Shown here: one piece after another, positions 17,901-26,658 of the stretch
Layout of the letters: every line of letters begins with the position of its first letter
Numbering within the stretch: the stretch's first letter is position 1
Assembly (NCBI RefSeq): GCF_040250305.1
Contig: NZ_CP158190.1
Location: forward strand, 3,318,001-3,382,000
Source: Peribacillus frigoritolerans
GTDB lineage: Bacteria > Bacillota > Bacilli > Bacillales > DSM-1321
Reading direction: 5' to 3'
Length of the DNA stretch: 64,000 nucleotides
Translations under genes and position numbers: made by a program
The notes under the pieces: model-generated
What the model was told of the DNA's origin: nothing
Databases searched by the model: none
What the model saw: the letters and a program-made list of their open reading frames with translations, nothing else

Positions 17901-18847
17901 AGTGTTCTTTGGTCCTTATGACCATTATGAGTTCCATTAAAGCAATCCGCCTTTCCTAAATAAAACCCATATTTCGGCATAAGAGCAGCTTTACCGGTTA
18001 GCTCCGTATATTCACCAATGATCTCTGGAATTGAATCTTCGACAAAATAATAAGCATCAAATCTTTTTTCATCATGAGAAAAGGTGGCTGTCTTTGAAAA
18101 ATTATAAACTCCTGGCTTAAACGTATTACGCATTACACCATATCCTTCAGTACTTAAATAAAATGGAACTGGACTGGAAGCAGCACCTGCATCCCAACCG
18201 CCACCAATCGCAATATTTATTGAAGTATTTTTATGGGAATAGTATCCATTTTGTTGTCCGCCACCATAAAAATATTCATTCTCTTTTGTATCAAGAGTTT
18301 GCAATGTTTTTTCATCATTATATTTAAGCGGCTCTTTTTCACTCCAAAGAACTTGGGATTTTGTTTTATCATATAAGCTCATCTTTGAAGTAGCAATTTC
18401 AATTCTTAACTCTACAGATTTTGTAGAAATCTTATAAAAATTGGCATTGCTTTTATTAACCTTCACATTTATTTTTCCGTATTCTTTATTGTAATCGCGC
18501 ACACTTTTTTCAATTATTTTTGTGACGTGATCAGGTTTATTTGGAGTCGGATATTCTGGAAAATCTCCTGCTGGGTCCAAGTGCAATCTAAATAGGTTGT
18601 CCTTAAGGAAACTAATTTTTATTTTTTCACCTGTTGAAAAATCAAGATAAACATCATTTCCGTCTTTTAGGATTTTCGTTACCAGGCCAATTTTCTTATA
18701 CGTTTCATTAGCAACAGCCGAATTATTTAAGATTTTATCGTCCGAGGCTTTACCAGTTAAAGGAACTATTATTAAACATAAGATGACTAATAAAAACAAG
18801 CTTGCAAATTTTTCAAGATTAGCAATCTTCATTTTTCTTTTCAACAA
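14918..18847 (-). CDS. Secreted multidomain GH31 glycosidase, probable alpha-N-acetylgalactosaminidase
   Basis: A 1309-residue exported enzyme. There is a signal peptide in the first 35 residues (LFLLVILCLIIVPLTGKAS). The GH31 barrel has the nucleophile at Asp405 (AIKTDVAW) and the likely acid/base at Asp459 (LWSGDQYGGDW). Then come an FN3 domain (about 850-940), an F5/8-type C/CBM32-like domain (about 942-1075), paired dockerin-like repeats (NGAIDDEDL, DINYNGVIDAYDL, about 1085-1145) and a cohesin-like C-terminus (about 1150-1300). GH31 includes alpha-glucosidases, alpha-xylosidases and alpha-N-acetylgalactosaminidases. Position as last gene of a complete GalNAc operon favours the last. Start is TTG 18847 (or the next TTG) behind GGGAGG. 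Confidence 0.9.
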   Translation of the reverse strand: MLKRKMKIANLEKFASLFLLVILCLIIVPLTGKASDDKILNNSAVANETYKKIGLVTKILKDGNDVYLDFSTGEKIKISFLKDNLFRLHLDPAGDFPEYPTPNKPDHVTKIIEKSVRDYNKEYGKINVKVNKSNANFYKISTKSVELRIEIATSKMSLYDKTKSQVLWSEKEPLKYNDEKTLQTLDTKENEYFYGGGQQNGYYSHKNTSINIAIGGGWDAGAASSPVPFYLSTEGYGVMRNTFKPGVYNFSKTATFSHDEKRFDAYYFVEDSIPEIIGEYTELTGKAALMPKYGFYLGKADCFNGTHNGHKDQRTLLKNGLNNLNEYGSNDMPLGWFLPNDGYGCGYGGLDNLKSFVKEANAKDVEVGLWTQSNLYPDPGLPEDSPLRRDLDGEVQAGVRAIKTDVAWVGQGYSMALNATRQAAEGIQKAENSQGARPFVISLDGWAGTQRYASLWSGDQYGGDWEYIKMHIPTYIGAGLSGNPNVGSDMDGIFGGDKVIQTRDYQWKAFTPIQIDMDGWASSGDDYSKSKNPWNYGEPYASINRMYLKLKAQMMPYIYTIAEESTSKSMPMIRGMMLEYPDDPNTYGTETQYQYMWGPNLLVAPVYNENDHRAGVRNGIYLPDENQIWIDYFTGDQYKGGSVINNFSAPLWKTPVFVKAGAIIPMSPENNSINQLDGSDNRIFDVYPSGKSKFTLYEDDGETNEYKKDKNTRTNITSDVKGERVVITVGKAKGKGYTGIVRNKGTEFIVNTRKNPKKISVKVGGKDVVLRKVTTEEEYKSSDNVYFFNENPSFNKFSTKGSEFEKTKITTSPKLYVKVGKTNVSANTIKLIVDGFNNTEVKDVVDEAVPNVPTGLGAKDENITDKSIKLNWDEVDGNNTYDLLINGVIYTNVFKATDGEQVPFYVHSGLTADTEYSYRVRAANSKGVSNWSDEVKARTKLDRYRNVPKNMTAKVSSEQPGSEGSKAVDGDDNTLWHTEWSDGNVLPHTYEIDMKLAYQLDKLEYLPRPDAGNGTILKYNLDVSLDGKTYKNIITNGTFERNKDVKTISFNDNVTARYIKLTINDAVGKFGSAQEFRPYKKDKTVGTVVGENIPNGAIDDEDLLFFASYMGVDTTDTAWNQVSKVDINYNGVIDAYDLMYVAGQLGKTPLIPTGRSIAGLLDIRPNKQQLKAGEEFLVEIIGAELKDINAFNLELKLDPTKYELVKECQPEGTCDSSIVQPTNVTKGMLNYSILAGIGNTEQRIMAAFSHKGSQQTLEGRNTLATIRLKAKKDIDFDMSITRSLLVNTAFDSIDKIGEVLIPEEPGEID

Positions 18848-18900
18848 AATATGCCTCCCTTACAAATTAATGATTCTCTTATTTTTTTGTCTTCTTCATT

Positions 18901-20049
18901 TCAACCTCTTCTATACTTGACTACACCATCAACAGCTGTGGCTAGAACATCTAACTTCTCATTCAGGACTACGTAATCAGCTATTTTCCCACTTGATAGG
19001 CTACCGAATTCCATATCTTTTCCTATGCTTGCTGCTGGTGATAATGAAGCACTGTGCCATATTTTATATAGCGGCTCACTGCTCCAACTTTTTAAATTTT
19101 TCACTCCATCTATTAGTTTCAAAGTGCTGCCAGCTAATGATCCTGTTTCTGTTCGAGCCATGCCATCTTTCATTACAACAGTGAATTCACCTAGTTGATA
19201 TTCTCCATCAGGCATTAACCCTGCGCGCATACAGTCCGTAATTAGTACCAGCTTGTCCCCTTTAACACGTAACGCCAATGTTGCAATGTCTGGATGTACA
19301 TGAAAACCATCACAAATTAATTCAGCAAAAGTGTTAGGATTCGTTAATGCCGCACCTACCACACCTGGGTCACGATGATGTAACCCTGACATCCCGTTAA
19401 ATAAATGGACAAAGTTTTGGGCACCCGCATTAATGGCCCTCTTACAGCAAGCATGACTTGCGTCCGTATGTGCTATGCATACAAATACACCATCTTTACT
19501 TACATTATTAATAAACTCCAACGTGTTTTCTCGTTCAGGTGCCAGGGCAATTTTTACAATGGTTCCTTCTGAAAGTCTCTTTATTTCTTGAAATTCCTCA
19601 TAATCTGGATCTCGAAAGTAAATAGAATTTTGGGCTCCTTTATGTTGTTCAGAAAAGTAGGGGCCTTCCAGAAAAATTCCTTCTGATTGTGCGCCAGCCA
19701 GTCCTTGTCTGACCGCTTCTGTAATCGCTAAAATAGCTTGATTCAAATCTGTTTTAGACGATGTCAATGTTGTTGGCAAAAAACGCGTAACACCAAGTTG
19801 TAAAATCGCTTTCGAAATTTCATTAACTGCTTCCGCAGTTCCGTCCATTATGTCATACCCCTTAATCCCATGAATATGGGTGTCAAATAAACCCGGGGCA
19901 ATTATATGTCCACTCCAATCGATAACATCGGAACCTAAGGGAACCGTCTCTGAAAATCCACCAAATAATCCATTACACACTAGCAAATATCCACCTTGTT
20001 TTTCTTCATTCTCCATTAAATATCGCTCTGCTTTAATATAATATTTCAC
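18901..20049 (-). CDS. agaA: N-acetylgalactosamine-6-phosphate deacetylase (NagA family)
   Basis: An amidohydrolase of 382 residues, the NagA length. The metal-binding HxH is in DTHIHG near residue 57. The catalytic region LITDCMRAGLMPDGEYQLG and the substrate region HLFNGMSGLHHRDPGVVG are present. It removes acetate from GalNAc-6-P (or GlcNAc-6-P) in the cytosol. The family alone does not separate the two substrates; the aga PTS, AgaS and tagatose genes in the same operon point to GalNAc-6-P. GTG start behind a GGAAG site. It follows the PTS IIA gene by 25 bp and precedes GH31 by about 50 bp with no terminator. Confidence 0.88.
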   Translation of the reverse strand: MKYYIKAERYLMENEEKQGGYLLVCNGLFGGFSETVPLGSDVIDWSGHIIAPGLFDTHIHGIKGYDIMDGTAEAVNEISKAILQLGVTRFLPTTLTSSKTDLNQAILAITEAVRQGLAGAQSEGIFLEGPYFSEQHKGAQNSIYFRDPDYEEFQEIKRLSEGTIVKIALAPERENTLEFINNVSKDGVFVCIAHTDASHACCKRAINAGAQNFVHLFNGMSGLHHRDPGVVGAALTNPNTFAELICDGFHVHPDIATLALRVKGDKLVLITDCMRAGLMPDGEYQLGEFTVVMKDGMARTETGSLAGSTLKLIDGVKNLKSWSSEPLYKIWHSASLSPAASIGKDMEFGSLSSGKIADYVVLNEKLDVLATAVDGVVKYRRG

Positions 20050-20074
20050 CTTGAATCCGCTTCCTTTTTTACGC

Positions 20075-20491
20075 TTATATTCCAGCTACATCTTCTTCTG
20101 TTTGTTGCTGTATTTTTTTAAATTCCTTTATATTCTCTTTACCATCTTTTAAGATTTTATCGATAAATGCATCGAGACTGAGTTCTCGGTGAAAAAATCC
20201 GCTCAACAACATAGGTAAGTTTGTTCCAGCTACTACCCGAATATTATCTTTATCTGAAGCAATCCTAGAACACACATTAAATGGAGTTCCACCCGCTAAG
20301 TCTGTAAAACATACCACTCCTGCTCCTGTTTCTACATTGTCAATAGCTTTAAATAAAACTTGCTCTAAAATTGTTACATCTTCTTCAAATGGAATAACCT
20401 CTACTTGCTTTATTTCTCCAGCAATTAACTGGACCGACTCAAGCATTCCAGTTGGAAAAGAACCATGTCCTGTTAGCACAATTCCAATCAT
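20075..20491 (-). CDS. agaF: PTS EIIA, mannose family (AgaF type)
   Basis: A 138-residue EIIA-Man domain. The phospho-accepting histidine is His9 in LTGHGSFPTGM, and DLAGGTPFN lies in the middle of the fold. It passes phosphate from HPr to the IIB subunit. It is a free single-domain protein in an operon with IIB, IIC and IID of the same PTS family, matching the split AgaF/AgaV/AgaW/AgaE layout. Confidence 0.92.
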   Translation of the reverse strand: MIGIVLTGHGSFPTGMLESVQLIAGEIKQVEVIPFEEDVTILEQVLFKAIDNVETGAGVVCFTDLAGGTPFNVCSRIASDKDNIRVVAGTNLPMLLSGFFHRELSLDAFIDKILKDGKENIKEFKKIQQQTEEDVAGI

Positions 20492-20537
20492 TCATTTCAT
20501 CCTCTCTTATCAGTATTTTTTGTGTAAAATATTAAAA

Positions 20538-21353
20538 TTATAAGATATTAAAGTAAGATCCTATTAAACCGACTACAACAGTTAGGCCAATCAGCATTAA
20601 AGGAGAACGCCCCTTTTTAAGTAACCAGTACATTAGTAACGTATATAATAACGGCAGCATCGCTGGCATGATCATATCTAATACATCTGATTGGATATTT
20701 AATTTTGCGTCTCCGGATTTCCAAACATATTTAACGTTAAATGCAACATAAGTGGCAATTAATCCGCCAACTACTGTCAAACCTACAATTGATGCAGCGC
20801 GGGAAACGAATTTTGTACCATCTTTTAATTTCACAATTGCTTTAACACCTGTTTTATATCCATAGTTCATTAATCCGAACCGGACACCAAAGTGAATAAT
20901 ATTAAATGAGATTAGAAATACAATCGGTCCAAGGGGGTTCCCTTCTACCGCTAATGAAGCACCTATTCCCGCTGTAATCGGTAATAAAGTAAGATAAAAC
21001 AATGCATCCCCTATACCACCAAGTGGACCCATCATAGCAACACGAATACCACGAATAGCCTCTCTATCTTCTTTCTTTTGTTCCATTGCTAAAATCACAC
21101 CCATAATAAATGTTACTAAAAACGGATGCGTATTAAAGAATTCCATATGGTCTTTCATTGATTTACTTAAATCTTTTTTATTTTTATGGATATGCCTTAG
21201 ACCTGGTAAAATGGAGTAAAGCCATCCGGCCGATTGCATACGTTCATAGTTAAAAGATGCTTGTAATAGTAAAGAACGCCATACTAGGATTCGTAATTGC
21301 TTCTGTTGTAAATCCGGAGCTTCAGTTTCATCTTCATAGTGATTAGATGCCAT
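20538..21353 (-). CDS. agaE: PTS EIID, mannose family (AgaE type)
   Basis: The IID membrane subunit, 271 residues. The N-terminal segment (ILVWRSLLLQASFNYERMQSAGW) is the family signature. GPLGGIGDALFYLTLLPI and a hydrophobic C-terminus follow. With IIC it forms the sugar channel. ATG 21353 was chosen because GAGGAGG lies 7 nt upstream; this start overlaps the end of the IIC gene by 11 bp, implying translational coupling. The longer frame from 21443 would overlap IIC by 100 bp. Confidence 0.92.
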   Translation of the reverse strand: MASNHYEDETEAPDLQQKQLRILVWRSLLLQASFNYERMQSAGWLYSILPGLRHIHKNKKDLSKSMKDHMEFFNTHPFLVTFIMGVILAMEQKKEDREAIRGIRVAMMGPLGGIGDALFYLTLLPITAGIGASLAVEGNPLGPIVFLISFNIIHFGVRFGLMNYGYKTGVKAIVKLKDGTKFVSRAASIVGLTVVGGLIATYVAFNVKYVWKSGDAKLNIQSDVLDMIMPAMLPLLYTLLMYWLLKKGRSPLMLIGLTVVVGLIGSYFNIL

Positions 21354-22119
21354 CGGTGATTTCCTCCTCACTAGGCTGATATTTATCTGGACCTTGTTTT
21401 TCTTTGTTTTGGTAAAAATCATACAAGGCGATTGCCAAACCAATTAATGCGATTGCCAAAATTGGCATTTCTAAATAAGCTGCTGCGACAAATCCTATAA
21501 TAAAGAACATGATATATTCGACTTTCATCATAATTTTCAATAACATCGCAAATCCAATGGCTGGCATAATCCCTCCGGCTATGGACAATCCGCCAATAAT
21601 CCATTGTGGTACTGTTTCAACAAATCCTGATGCTTTTTCCGCTCCAAAGAAAATGGGTAAAAACGCTATAACTGCATAAAATGTAAACAGAATGAACAAG
21701 CCTAAATAATTTATTCGTTCAATCCCTTTATAATTTGCTTCTAGTGCATATTGATCGGCTTTGTGCATCATTGGTGCAAATAATGTGAAAAACAAGGTAA
21801 TTAACCCTTGTACTGCTACAGCAAACGGTATTGCCACCCCAACTGCAACTTTTGGGTCCTGACCAGCAATAATACCAAATGCTGTTCCAATCACTCCCCC
21901 AATAACAACGTTCGGTGGCTGTGCACCAGCAAGCGGCACCATACCCATCCATATTAACTCCAAAGTTCCTCCAACTATTAAACCAGTCTGAACGTCCCCT
22001 AAAATTAGACCAACTACAAGTCCCGTAACTACCGGACGGTGAATATGGGTTAATCCATTAAATAGATCGACACCGATAATCCCAGCCCATAAAGCAATTA
22101 ATAATGCTTCGACTAACAT
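21343..22119 (-). CDS. agaW: PTS EIIC, mannose/sorbose family (AgaW type)
   Basis: The IIC membrane subunit, 258 residues, with about eight hydrophobic segments. The conserved GGTLELIWMGMVPLAGAQPP (near residues 50-70) is typical of mannose-type IIC proteins. It forms the translocation channel for N-acetylgalactosamine with IID. It lies between the IIB gene (about 40 bp upstream) and the overlapping IID gene. Confidence 0.92.
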   Translation of the reverse strand: MLVEALLIALWAGIIGVDLFNGLTHIHRPVVTGLVVGLILGDVQTGLIVGGTLELIWMGMVPLAGAQPPNVVIGGVIGTAFGIIAGQDPKVAVGVAIPFAVAVQGLITLFFTLFAPMMHKADQYALEANYKGIERINYLGLFILFTFYAVIAFLPIFFGAEKASGFVETVPQWIIGGLSIAGGIMPAIGFAMLLKIMMKVEYIMFFIIGFVAAAYLEMPILAIALIGLAIALYDFYQNKEKQGPDKYQPSEEEITDGI

Positions 22120-22160
22120 AAGTTATCCCCCCCTAAAATTTACTTTAATCCGCTATTCTT

Positions 22161-22640
22161 TTAAAATAAATCTAATATATTTAGTCCCTTTTCGCTTGGT
22201 ACTCTTCTTAAATCTAACTTCACGCCTAGTTCTCCCAAACGTTTAAATGCAGCGATATCTTTTTCATCAACAGATACAGTAGAGGAAATCTGTTTTTTCC
22301 CTTCTTCATAATGCATATTTCCAATATTCAACTGCTCAATTTGCACTCCGCCTTCCTTTAGCGCCAATGCATCATGCACATCTTTTACAACTAAGAATAT
22401 TTTTTGACGAGAAGACGCTTTATGAATGACGTCAATCGTTTTTTGTAATGAAAAATAGCGTGATTGAATAACATCAGGCAATACCATATCCATTAAATTT
22501 TGTTGAATTTCATCTGTGGATACCTTGTCATTTGCAACGACAATTAAGTTTGCCCCCAGATGGTTGACCCATGTAACCCCCACTTGACCATGTATTAAAC
22601 GATTATCGATTCTGGTTAATAAAATATTTGGAGCTGACAT
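22161..22640 (-). CDS. agaV: PTS EIIB, mannose family (AgaV type)
   Basis: A 159-residue cytosolic IIB domain. The phosphorylated histidine is His17 in RIDNRLIHGQVGVTW. It takes phosphate from IIA and passes it to the incoming sugar. ATG 22640 was chosen because AAAGGAAG lies 6-7 nt upstream and the protein then starts just before the conserved LLTRIDNR. The longer frame to 22745 has no ribosome site. Confidence 0.92.
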   Translation of the reverse strand: MSAPNILLTRIDNRLIHGQVGVTWVNHLGANLIVVANDKVSTDEIQQNLMDMVLPDVIQSRYFSLQKTIDVIHKASSRQKIFLVVKDVHDALALKEGGVQIEQLNIGNMHYEEGKKQISSTVSVDEKDIAAFKRLGELGVKLDLRRVPSEKGLNILDLF

Positions 22641-23206
22641 AAAATTTCTTCCTTTCATAAATGAGATTTTACGACATTTTAAGATTTGAATTCCAATTGG
22701 CTTCAAAGTACGAATTCTAAGAGTTAAAGAAGAAAATTGCCTCAATACTTCCTGTTATAGAATCTACTAAACGCTCATCATTACCAATAATATCCCTTAA
22801 CAATTGAAAGCGTTTGCAATGCAAATGAAAAAAAGCAGTCAATGAACTCATGGAAATACTGGGTTGCAGACCCCGGATTCTGTAGATATATTTAATAAAA
22901 GGACGAGTGGCCATATACATTAATAAATTTCTTCACATCAAAATTATCTTTCATGATCCCTGAGCACACGCATGTTCAATCATTTTTCCTCGAGTAACTC
23001 AGGGATTTCACGGTAAGCCCCCTCGGCAGCTTCAACTTCGTTAAACTAAAGCAGGAGCGACAGGATTTGATTGAAGGCATTGAAACTTTCCTTCAATTAA
23101 TTGAGTGACAACCGCTTGATTCATTATTTATTGACCCAGTTGATGAATCACTTTTTTACCTCTAGTTCCTGTTTTCATTAAAAAACACGGAGCTTATATT
23201 GAATCC
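22641..23206. other. Long gap inside the aga operon
   Basis: This 566-bp gap splits the kinase/aldolase genes from the PTS genes. It holds a near-perfect cre box (22805-22818). Short protein-like stretches broken by stops also occur: on the minus strand EVEAAEGAYREIPELLEEK then stop (about 23035-22979). I see no intact gene. It may be a second promoter region and scar of a lost gene. Confidence 0.45.
22805..22818. promoter_or_regulatory. CcpA cre box before the PTS genes
   Basis: TGAAAGCGTTTGCA matches the cre consensus TGWAANCGNTNWCA at 13 of 14 positions. It lies 165 bp upstream of the IIB start, so carbon catabolite repression of the PTS half of the operon is likely. Confidence 0.65.
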
Positions 23207-24193
23207 TTATTTTACTTTCTCGAACCAGGAACTGGCTGTCTCTTTCAATACTACATTCAGTTCTTCAATATTTCTTTTACCTGTATCTTGTAACCAGGCA
23301 CGGCCTGCTTGTTCTCCACTAATAGCAAATGATGCCACACCATCTTTCCATGTTGCCCGGCCACATAACACACCGTTAAAGGTAGAACCGGATTCTCTGG
23401 CAAATTTCAATGTTTCTTGGAATAGTTTTGCACTTACACCTGCACTCAAGAAAATAAACGGCAGTTCTGTTGCTTCACTCTGTTCTTTGAAAAGAAAGGC
23501 AGCTTCTTCTTTACTATAAACAGTTTCGCCTTCTGCATAACCTTCCACAAAGTTCATATCTATCGGAACTTCAACTTTCAACACATCAACTTGATATTGA
23601 GGTTTGGAGAACTCCTTCATGGCCCTGATCACTTTATTCGGTTTCACTTTTGCGTACTCTTTACTTTTTACATCATTATTTTCCGCATCATAAGTGACAA
23701 TTTCCAAGAAAAATGGAAGATCCTCAGCCGCACACTCGGATCCAACACGTTCCATATAGACATGCTTATAGTTATTAATTTTCTCTTCTTCATCTACATC
23801 ATAATAAAGTAAGAATTTGATAGCATCAGCACCGGCTTCCTTCAAACGTTTTACTGAACATTCCGGTAATAAATCAGGCAACCGGCCCACTTCTGAGGCA
23901 TCGTAACCGGTTTTTTCATAGGCCACTAATAAACCTGCGTTCTTATCGCGGACCTTTGCTGCCGGCAGACCATATTCTGGGTCCAAAAGTATAGCGGTTG
24001 CAAATGGTGTTAATTCCTCAGAAACCAATTCTTTGAAACGGATGATACCATCATCTCCCACTAGATTTGCATCGCCAGACGCAATCATTTTTTTCAAAGA
24101 GCCACGTTGATCGATGGCTAATGCTCCAATCACGCCATTTTCATCCGATAAGCGTTTAAGAGCTTCTAATTTATTTTTGGTGAGATCTAACAT
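23207..24193 (-). CDS. lacD: Tagatose 1,6-bisphosphate aldolase (LacD family)
   Basis: A class I aldolase of 328 residues, close to LacD length. Family segments are visible: [14 protein letters not shown] near the N-terminus, [11 protein letters not shown], the Schiff-base region [15 protein letters not shown] and [13 protein letters not shown]. It splits tagatose-1,6-bisphosphate into DHAP and glyceraldehyde-3-phosphate. ATG 24193 is 7 nt from AGGAGA; the ATG two codons upstream is too close. It directly follows the kinase (13-bp gap), so both steps are made together. Confidence 0.92.
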   Translation of the reverse strand: MLDLTKNKLEALKRLSDENGVIGALAIDQRGSLKKMIASGDANLVGDDGIIRFKELVSEELTPFATAILLDPEYGLPAAKVRDKNAGLLVAYEKTGYDASEVGRLPDLLPECSVKRLKEAGADAIKFLLYYDVDEEEKINNYKHVYMERVGSECAAEDLPFFLEIVTYDAENNDVKSKEYAKVKPNKVIRAMKEFSKPQYQVDVLKVEVPIDMNFVEGYAEGETVYSKEEAAFLFKEQSEATELPFIFLSAGVSAKLFQETLKFARESGSTFNGVLCGRATWKDGVASFAISGEQAGRAWLQDTGKRNIEELNVVLKETASSWFEKVK

Positions 24194-24206
24194 TGGCATT
24201 CTCCTA

Positions 24207-25142
24207 TCAATCTATTTTTTTAACTTTTACGCAATCATAGTACTTTTTAAATTTTCTTATATTTACAAAACCAGTTACGGCTTCCATTGCATTCAACATT
24301 CCTGTGGTCATAGCCGTTTTCAGTACAGACTCCACCGTTTGATTTCGGTTCAGTGCCACAGCTAACCCAGCAACGGTCGCATCTCCGGATCCTACAGGAT
24401 TAACCACATCTATTTTTGGAATCGTAACCTGATAATAATCATCCCCATGCCTGACAAAGGCACCTTTATCACCCTCGGACACGACAATCCACTCAATCCC
24501 CTTAAAAATCTCATGGTTTAACGTTTGTTTCAAATCGATGTTTCCAGTTTCAGTTTCGAAGTCCAACAGCTGAGACAATTCCGCAGTATTCGGCTTGATG
24601 GCAAAAGGTTTTTTCTCATGTTTCAAGACTTGTTTTAACTCTTCCCCTGACGAATCAACAATTACGGGCTTTCCCTTATTACAACTGATTTCAACCATTT
24701 TACGATAAAAGTGGGTTGGTAACCCTTTCGGTAAACTTCCTGAAATCGTAACCAGGGAAGCGGTTGTGAGCAGGCATTCGAATTTCTCTAAAAAAGCTGT
24801 CCCTTCTTCTTTGGATAACGTCGGTCCAGATTCTAAAATCTCTGTTTGCATTCCCTCATGAAGAATGGCGATACAATTTCTTGATTCTTTTTCGATTCTC
24901 AAAAAGTCATTGGGAATATTACTATCATTTAATTCCTGAACAATGTAATCACCAATCGTTCCGCCTAACACACCTGTCGCCAAGACCTCGCCTTCCATTT
25001 GTGAAATCACTCGGGCAACATTCAAGCCTTTTCCACCAGCCGTTTTTCGTACCGTTTCCACCCGGTTGACATCATCAAACTTGAATGCATCAACCGGATA
25101 AGAAATATCGACAGATGGATTCATTGTTACGGCTAAAATCAT
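24207..25142 (-). CDS. lacC: Tagatose-6-phosphate kinase / 1-phosphofructokinase family (PfkB)
   Basis: A PfkB-type sugar kinase of 311 residues. It begins [16 protein letters not shown], contains the [11 protein letters not shown] motif and ends with the catalytic-base motif [12 protein letters not shown]. It phosphorylates tagatose-6-phosphate to the 1,6-bisphosphate with ATP. LacC and FruK cannot be separated by motif; the LacD gene 13 bp downstream and AgaS in the same operon favour tagatose-6-phosphate. ATG 25142 starts the standard N-terminus; the 13 extra codons upstream do not belong to the family. Confidence 0.9.
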   Translation of the reverse strand: MILAVTMNPSVDISYPVDAFKFDDVNRVETVRKTAGGKGLNVARVISQMEGEVLATGVLGGTIGDYIVQELNDSNIPNDFLRIEKESRNCIAILHEGMQTEILESGPTLSKEEGTAFLEKFECLLTTASLVTISGSLPKGLPTHFYRKMVEISCNKGKPVIVDSSGEELKQVLKHEKKPFAIKPNTAELSQLLDFETETGNIDLKQTLNHEIFKGIEWIVVSEGDKGAFVRHGDDYYQVTIPKIDVVNPVGSGDATVAGLAVALNRNQTVESVLKTAMTTGMLNAMEAVTGFVNIRKFKKYYDCVKVKKID

Positions 25143-25472
25143 CGTAATCACTCTTTCTGGTTGTTGTTTAGGCTTGACCATCCATGTAAGCCATGATTAA
25201 ATCAAGCTCAGGACTAACTCGATAAAGTCAGCAGCCTAAGCAATTTTCCACAATTGTTTTCGAACTGAACACTCCTAGCAAGTGCATTACATGCCATATA
25301 AATGGTTTTGCCGCAGTGGCATTACCTCATTGCCGACATCGGGTCTTTTCTCTTAATAAATATCGGCTCAAAACAGGAGCTACCACCTTATCCTCAAGAA
25401 AAAACCAAATCTGCAAAATACATATTGATATGCTTGTTTCCCCTTCATTACAAAGCGTTCAAATACCTTCTT

Positions 25473-26639
25473 TTACTTATATTCGTATAGGGTTACTCCC
25501 TTCACCACACGGTTAACCGTTCCTGTCGGTGAAGGTGAATCAGGTGTATTACCGACTTTTACGGAAGCTAGCAGTGAGACAGTTTGCCCAACCATGACAA
25601 AGGGTAATGCCAGGTAAACATCCGGTACGGATTGAGCATCACTGCCAAATAAAAACGTGTTCCCAACAAATCTGGATTTGCCATCGACTTCAATGGCACA
25701 AATATAGTTGGCAATGTTATCTCGCTGCAATTCATTTAACATATCCAAATCATATTGACGTGTATAAGGGTGATTGGAAACAAAAACAAAAACCAACGTT
25801 TTTTCATTGACAAATGATTTAGGCCCGTGTCGGAATCCCAATGGCGAATCAAATGCTGTAACAATTTTTCCCGCCGTTAGCTCTAATACCTTTAACTGCG
25901 ATTCTCTCGCTAAGCCTTCAAAACTTCCTGAGCCCAGATAAATGATCCGGTCAAAATCACGGTCGATGATTTTTTGGATATCCTCTTCTCTAGGAATAAC
26001 ACTTTCACCCATTTGGCGAATCTTCTGGACAATTAACCCTTTTTCCTCCAGTGGCAGCGGATCAAAAATGAGTAATGTTGTTAGTGTCATGCATGAGTAG
26101 CTGCCGGTCATGGCAAAGCCTTGATCATTGGCTTTTTCGGGCATCAATAACAAAAGATTGTGTTCATCACCTTTGGCCCTTTTCGCTAACTCGCCATCAT
26201 TAGCACAAGTAATCGTTAACTGGTAGAAGTTCGTTACGATTTGTTCTGCTAATTCAACGGCTGCTACACTTTCGGGACTATTGCCGCTTCGAGCAAATGA
26301 TACCAACAAGGTTGGGAAATCTGCTTTTAAAAATTCATAGGGGTTTGACACCAAATTGGTAGTCGGAACACTCAGCAATTCCCATTTTTTTTCATCCACT
26401 TTTCCTTTTAAATAAGGTGTGACAGTATCACCGACATAGGCAGAAGTTCCGGCACCTGTAAAAATGACACGTATTCGTTCATGTTGCTCAGCCAGTTTTT
26501 GCAAAAATGCTTGAATCTCTACGTGTTTCTTTCTATATAATGAATAGGTTTCATCCCATAAAACAGGTTGTTGCTTGATTTCCTCTGTTGTAATCGATGC
26601 ACCTAACGATACTAATTTTTCTTTATCAAGTGTAAACAT
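25473..26639 (-). CDS. agaS: Galactosamine-6-phosphate deaminase/isomerase AgaS (SIS domains)
   Basis: A 388-residue protein with two SIS domains. The first carries FTGAGTSAYVGD and SFARSGNSPESVAAVELAE (about 70-140). The second has YLGSGSFEGLARESQLKVLELT and FDSPLGFRHGPKSFV (about 225-285). AgaS converts galactosamine-6-phosphate to tagatose-6-phosphate and ammonia. ATG 26639 sits behind AAGGAG and begins at the usual N-terminus; the frame to 26696 overlaps the ROK gene. A 330-bp gene-free gap follows before the kinase. Confidence 0.9.
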   Translation of the reverse strand: MFTLDKEKLVSLGASITTEEIKQQPVLWDETYSLYRKKHVEIQAFLQKLAEQHERIRVIFTGAGTSAYVGDTVTPYLKGKVDEKKWELLSVPTTNLVSNPYEFLKADFPTLLVSFARSGNSPESVAAVELAEQIVTNFYQLTITCANDGELAKRAKGDEHNLLLLMPEKANDQGFAMTGSYSCMTLTTLLIFDPLPLEEKGLIVQKIRQMGESVIPREEDIQKIIDRDFDRIIYLGSGSFEGLARESQLKVLELTAGKIVTAFDSPLGFRHGPKSFVNEKTLVFVFVSNHPYTRQYDLDMLNELQRDNIANYICAIEVDGKSRFVGNTFLFGSDAQSVPDVYLALPFVMVGQTVSLLASVKVGNTPDSPSPTGTVNRVVKGVTLYEYK

Positions 26640-26658
26640 CTCCAACACTTCTCCTTTT

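Noticed and set aside
22717..22920. 67-codon minus-strand frame in the aga gap
   Set aside because: It has no good start site, overlaps the cre box and does not read like a conserved protein.
25182..25472. Overlapping 62- and 66-codon plus-strand frames between the kinase and agaS
   Set aside because: No ribosome site and mutually overlapping. Nothing else recognisable was found in this 290-bp gap.
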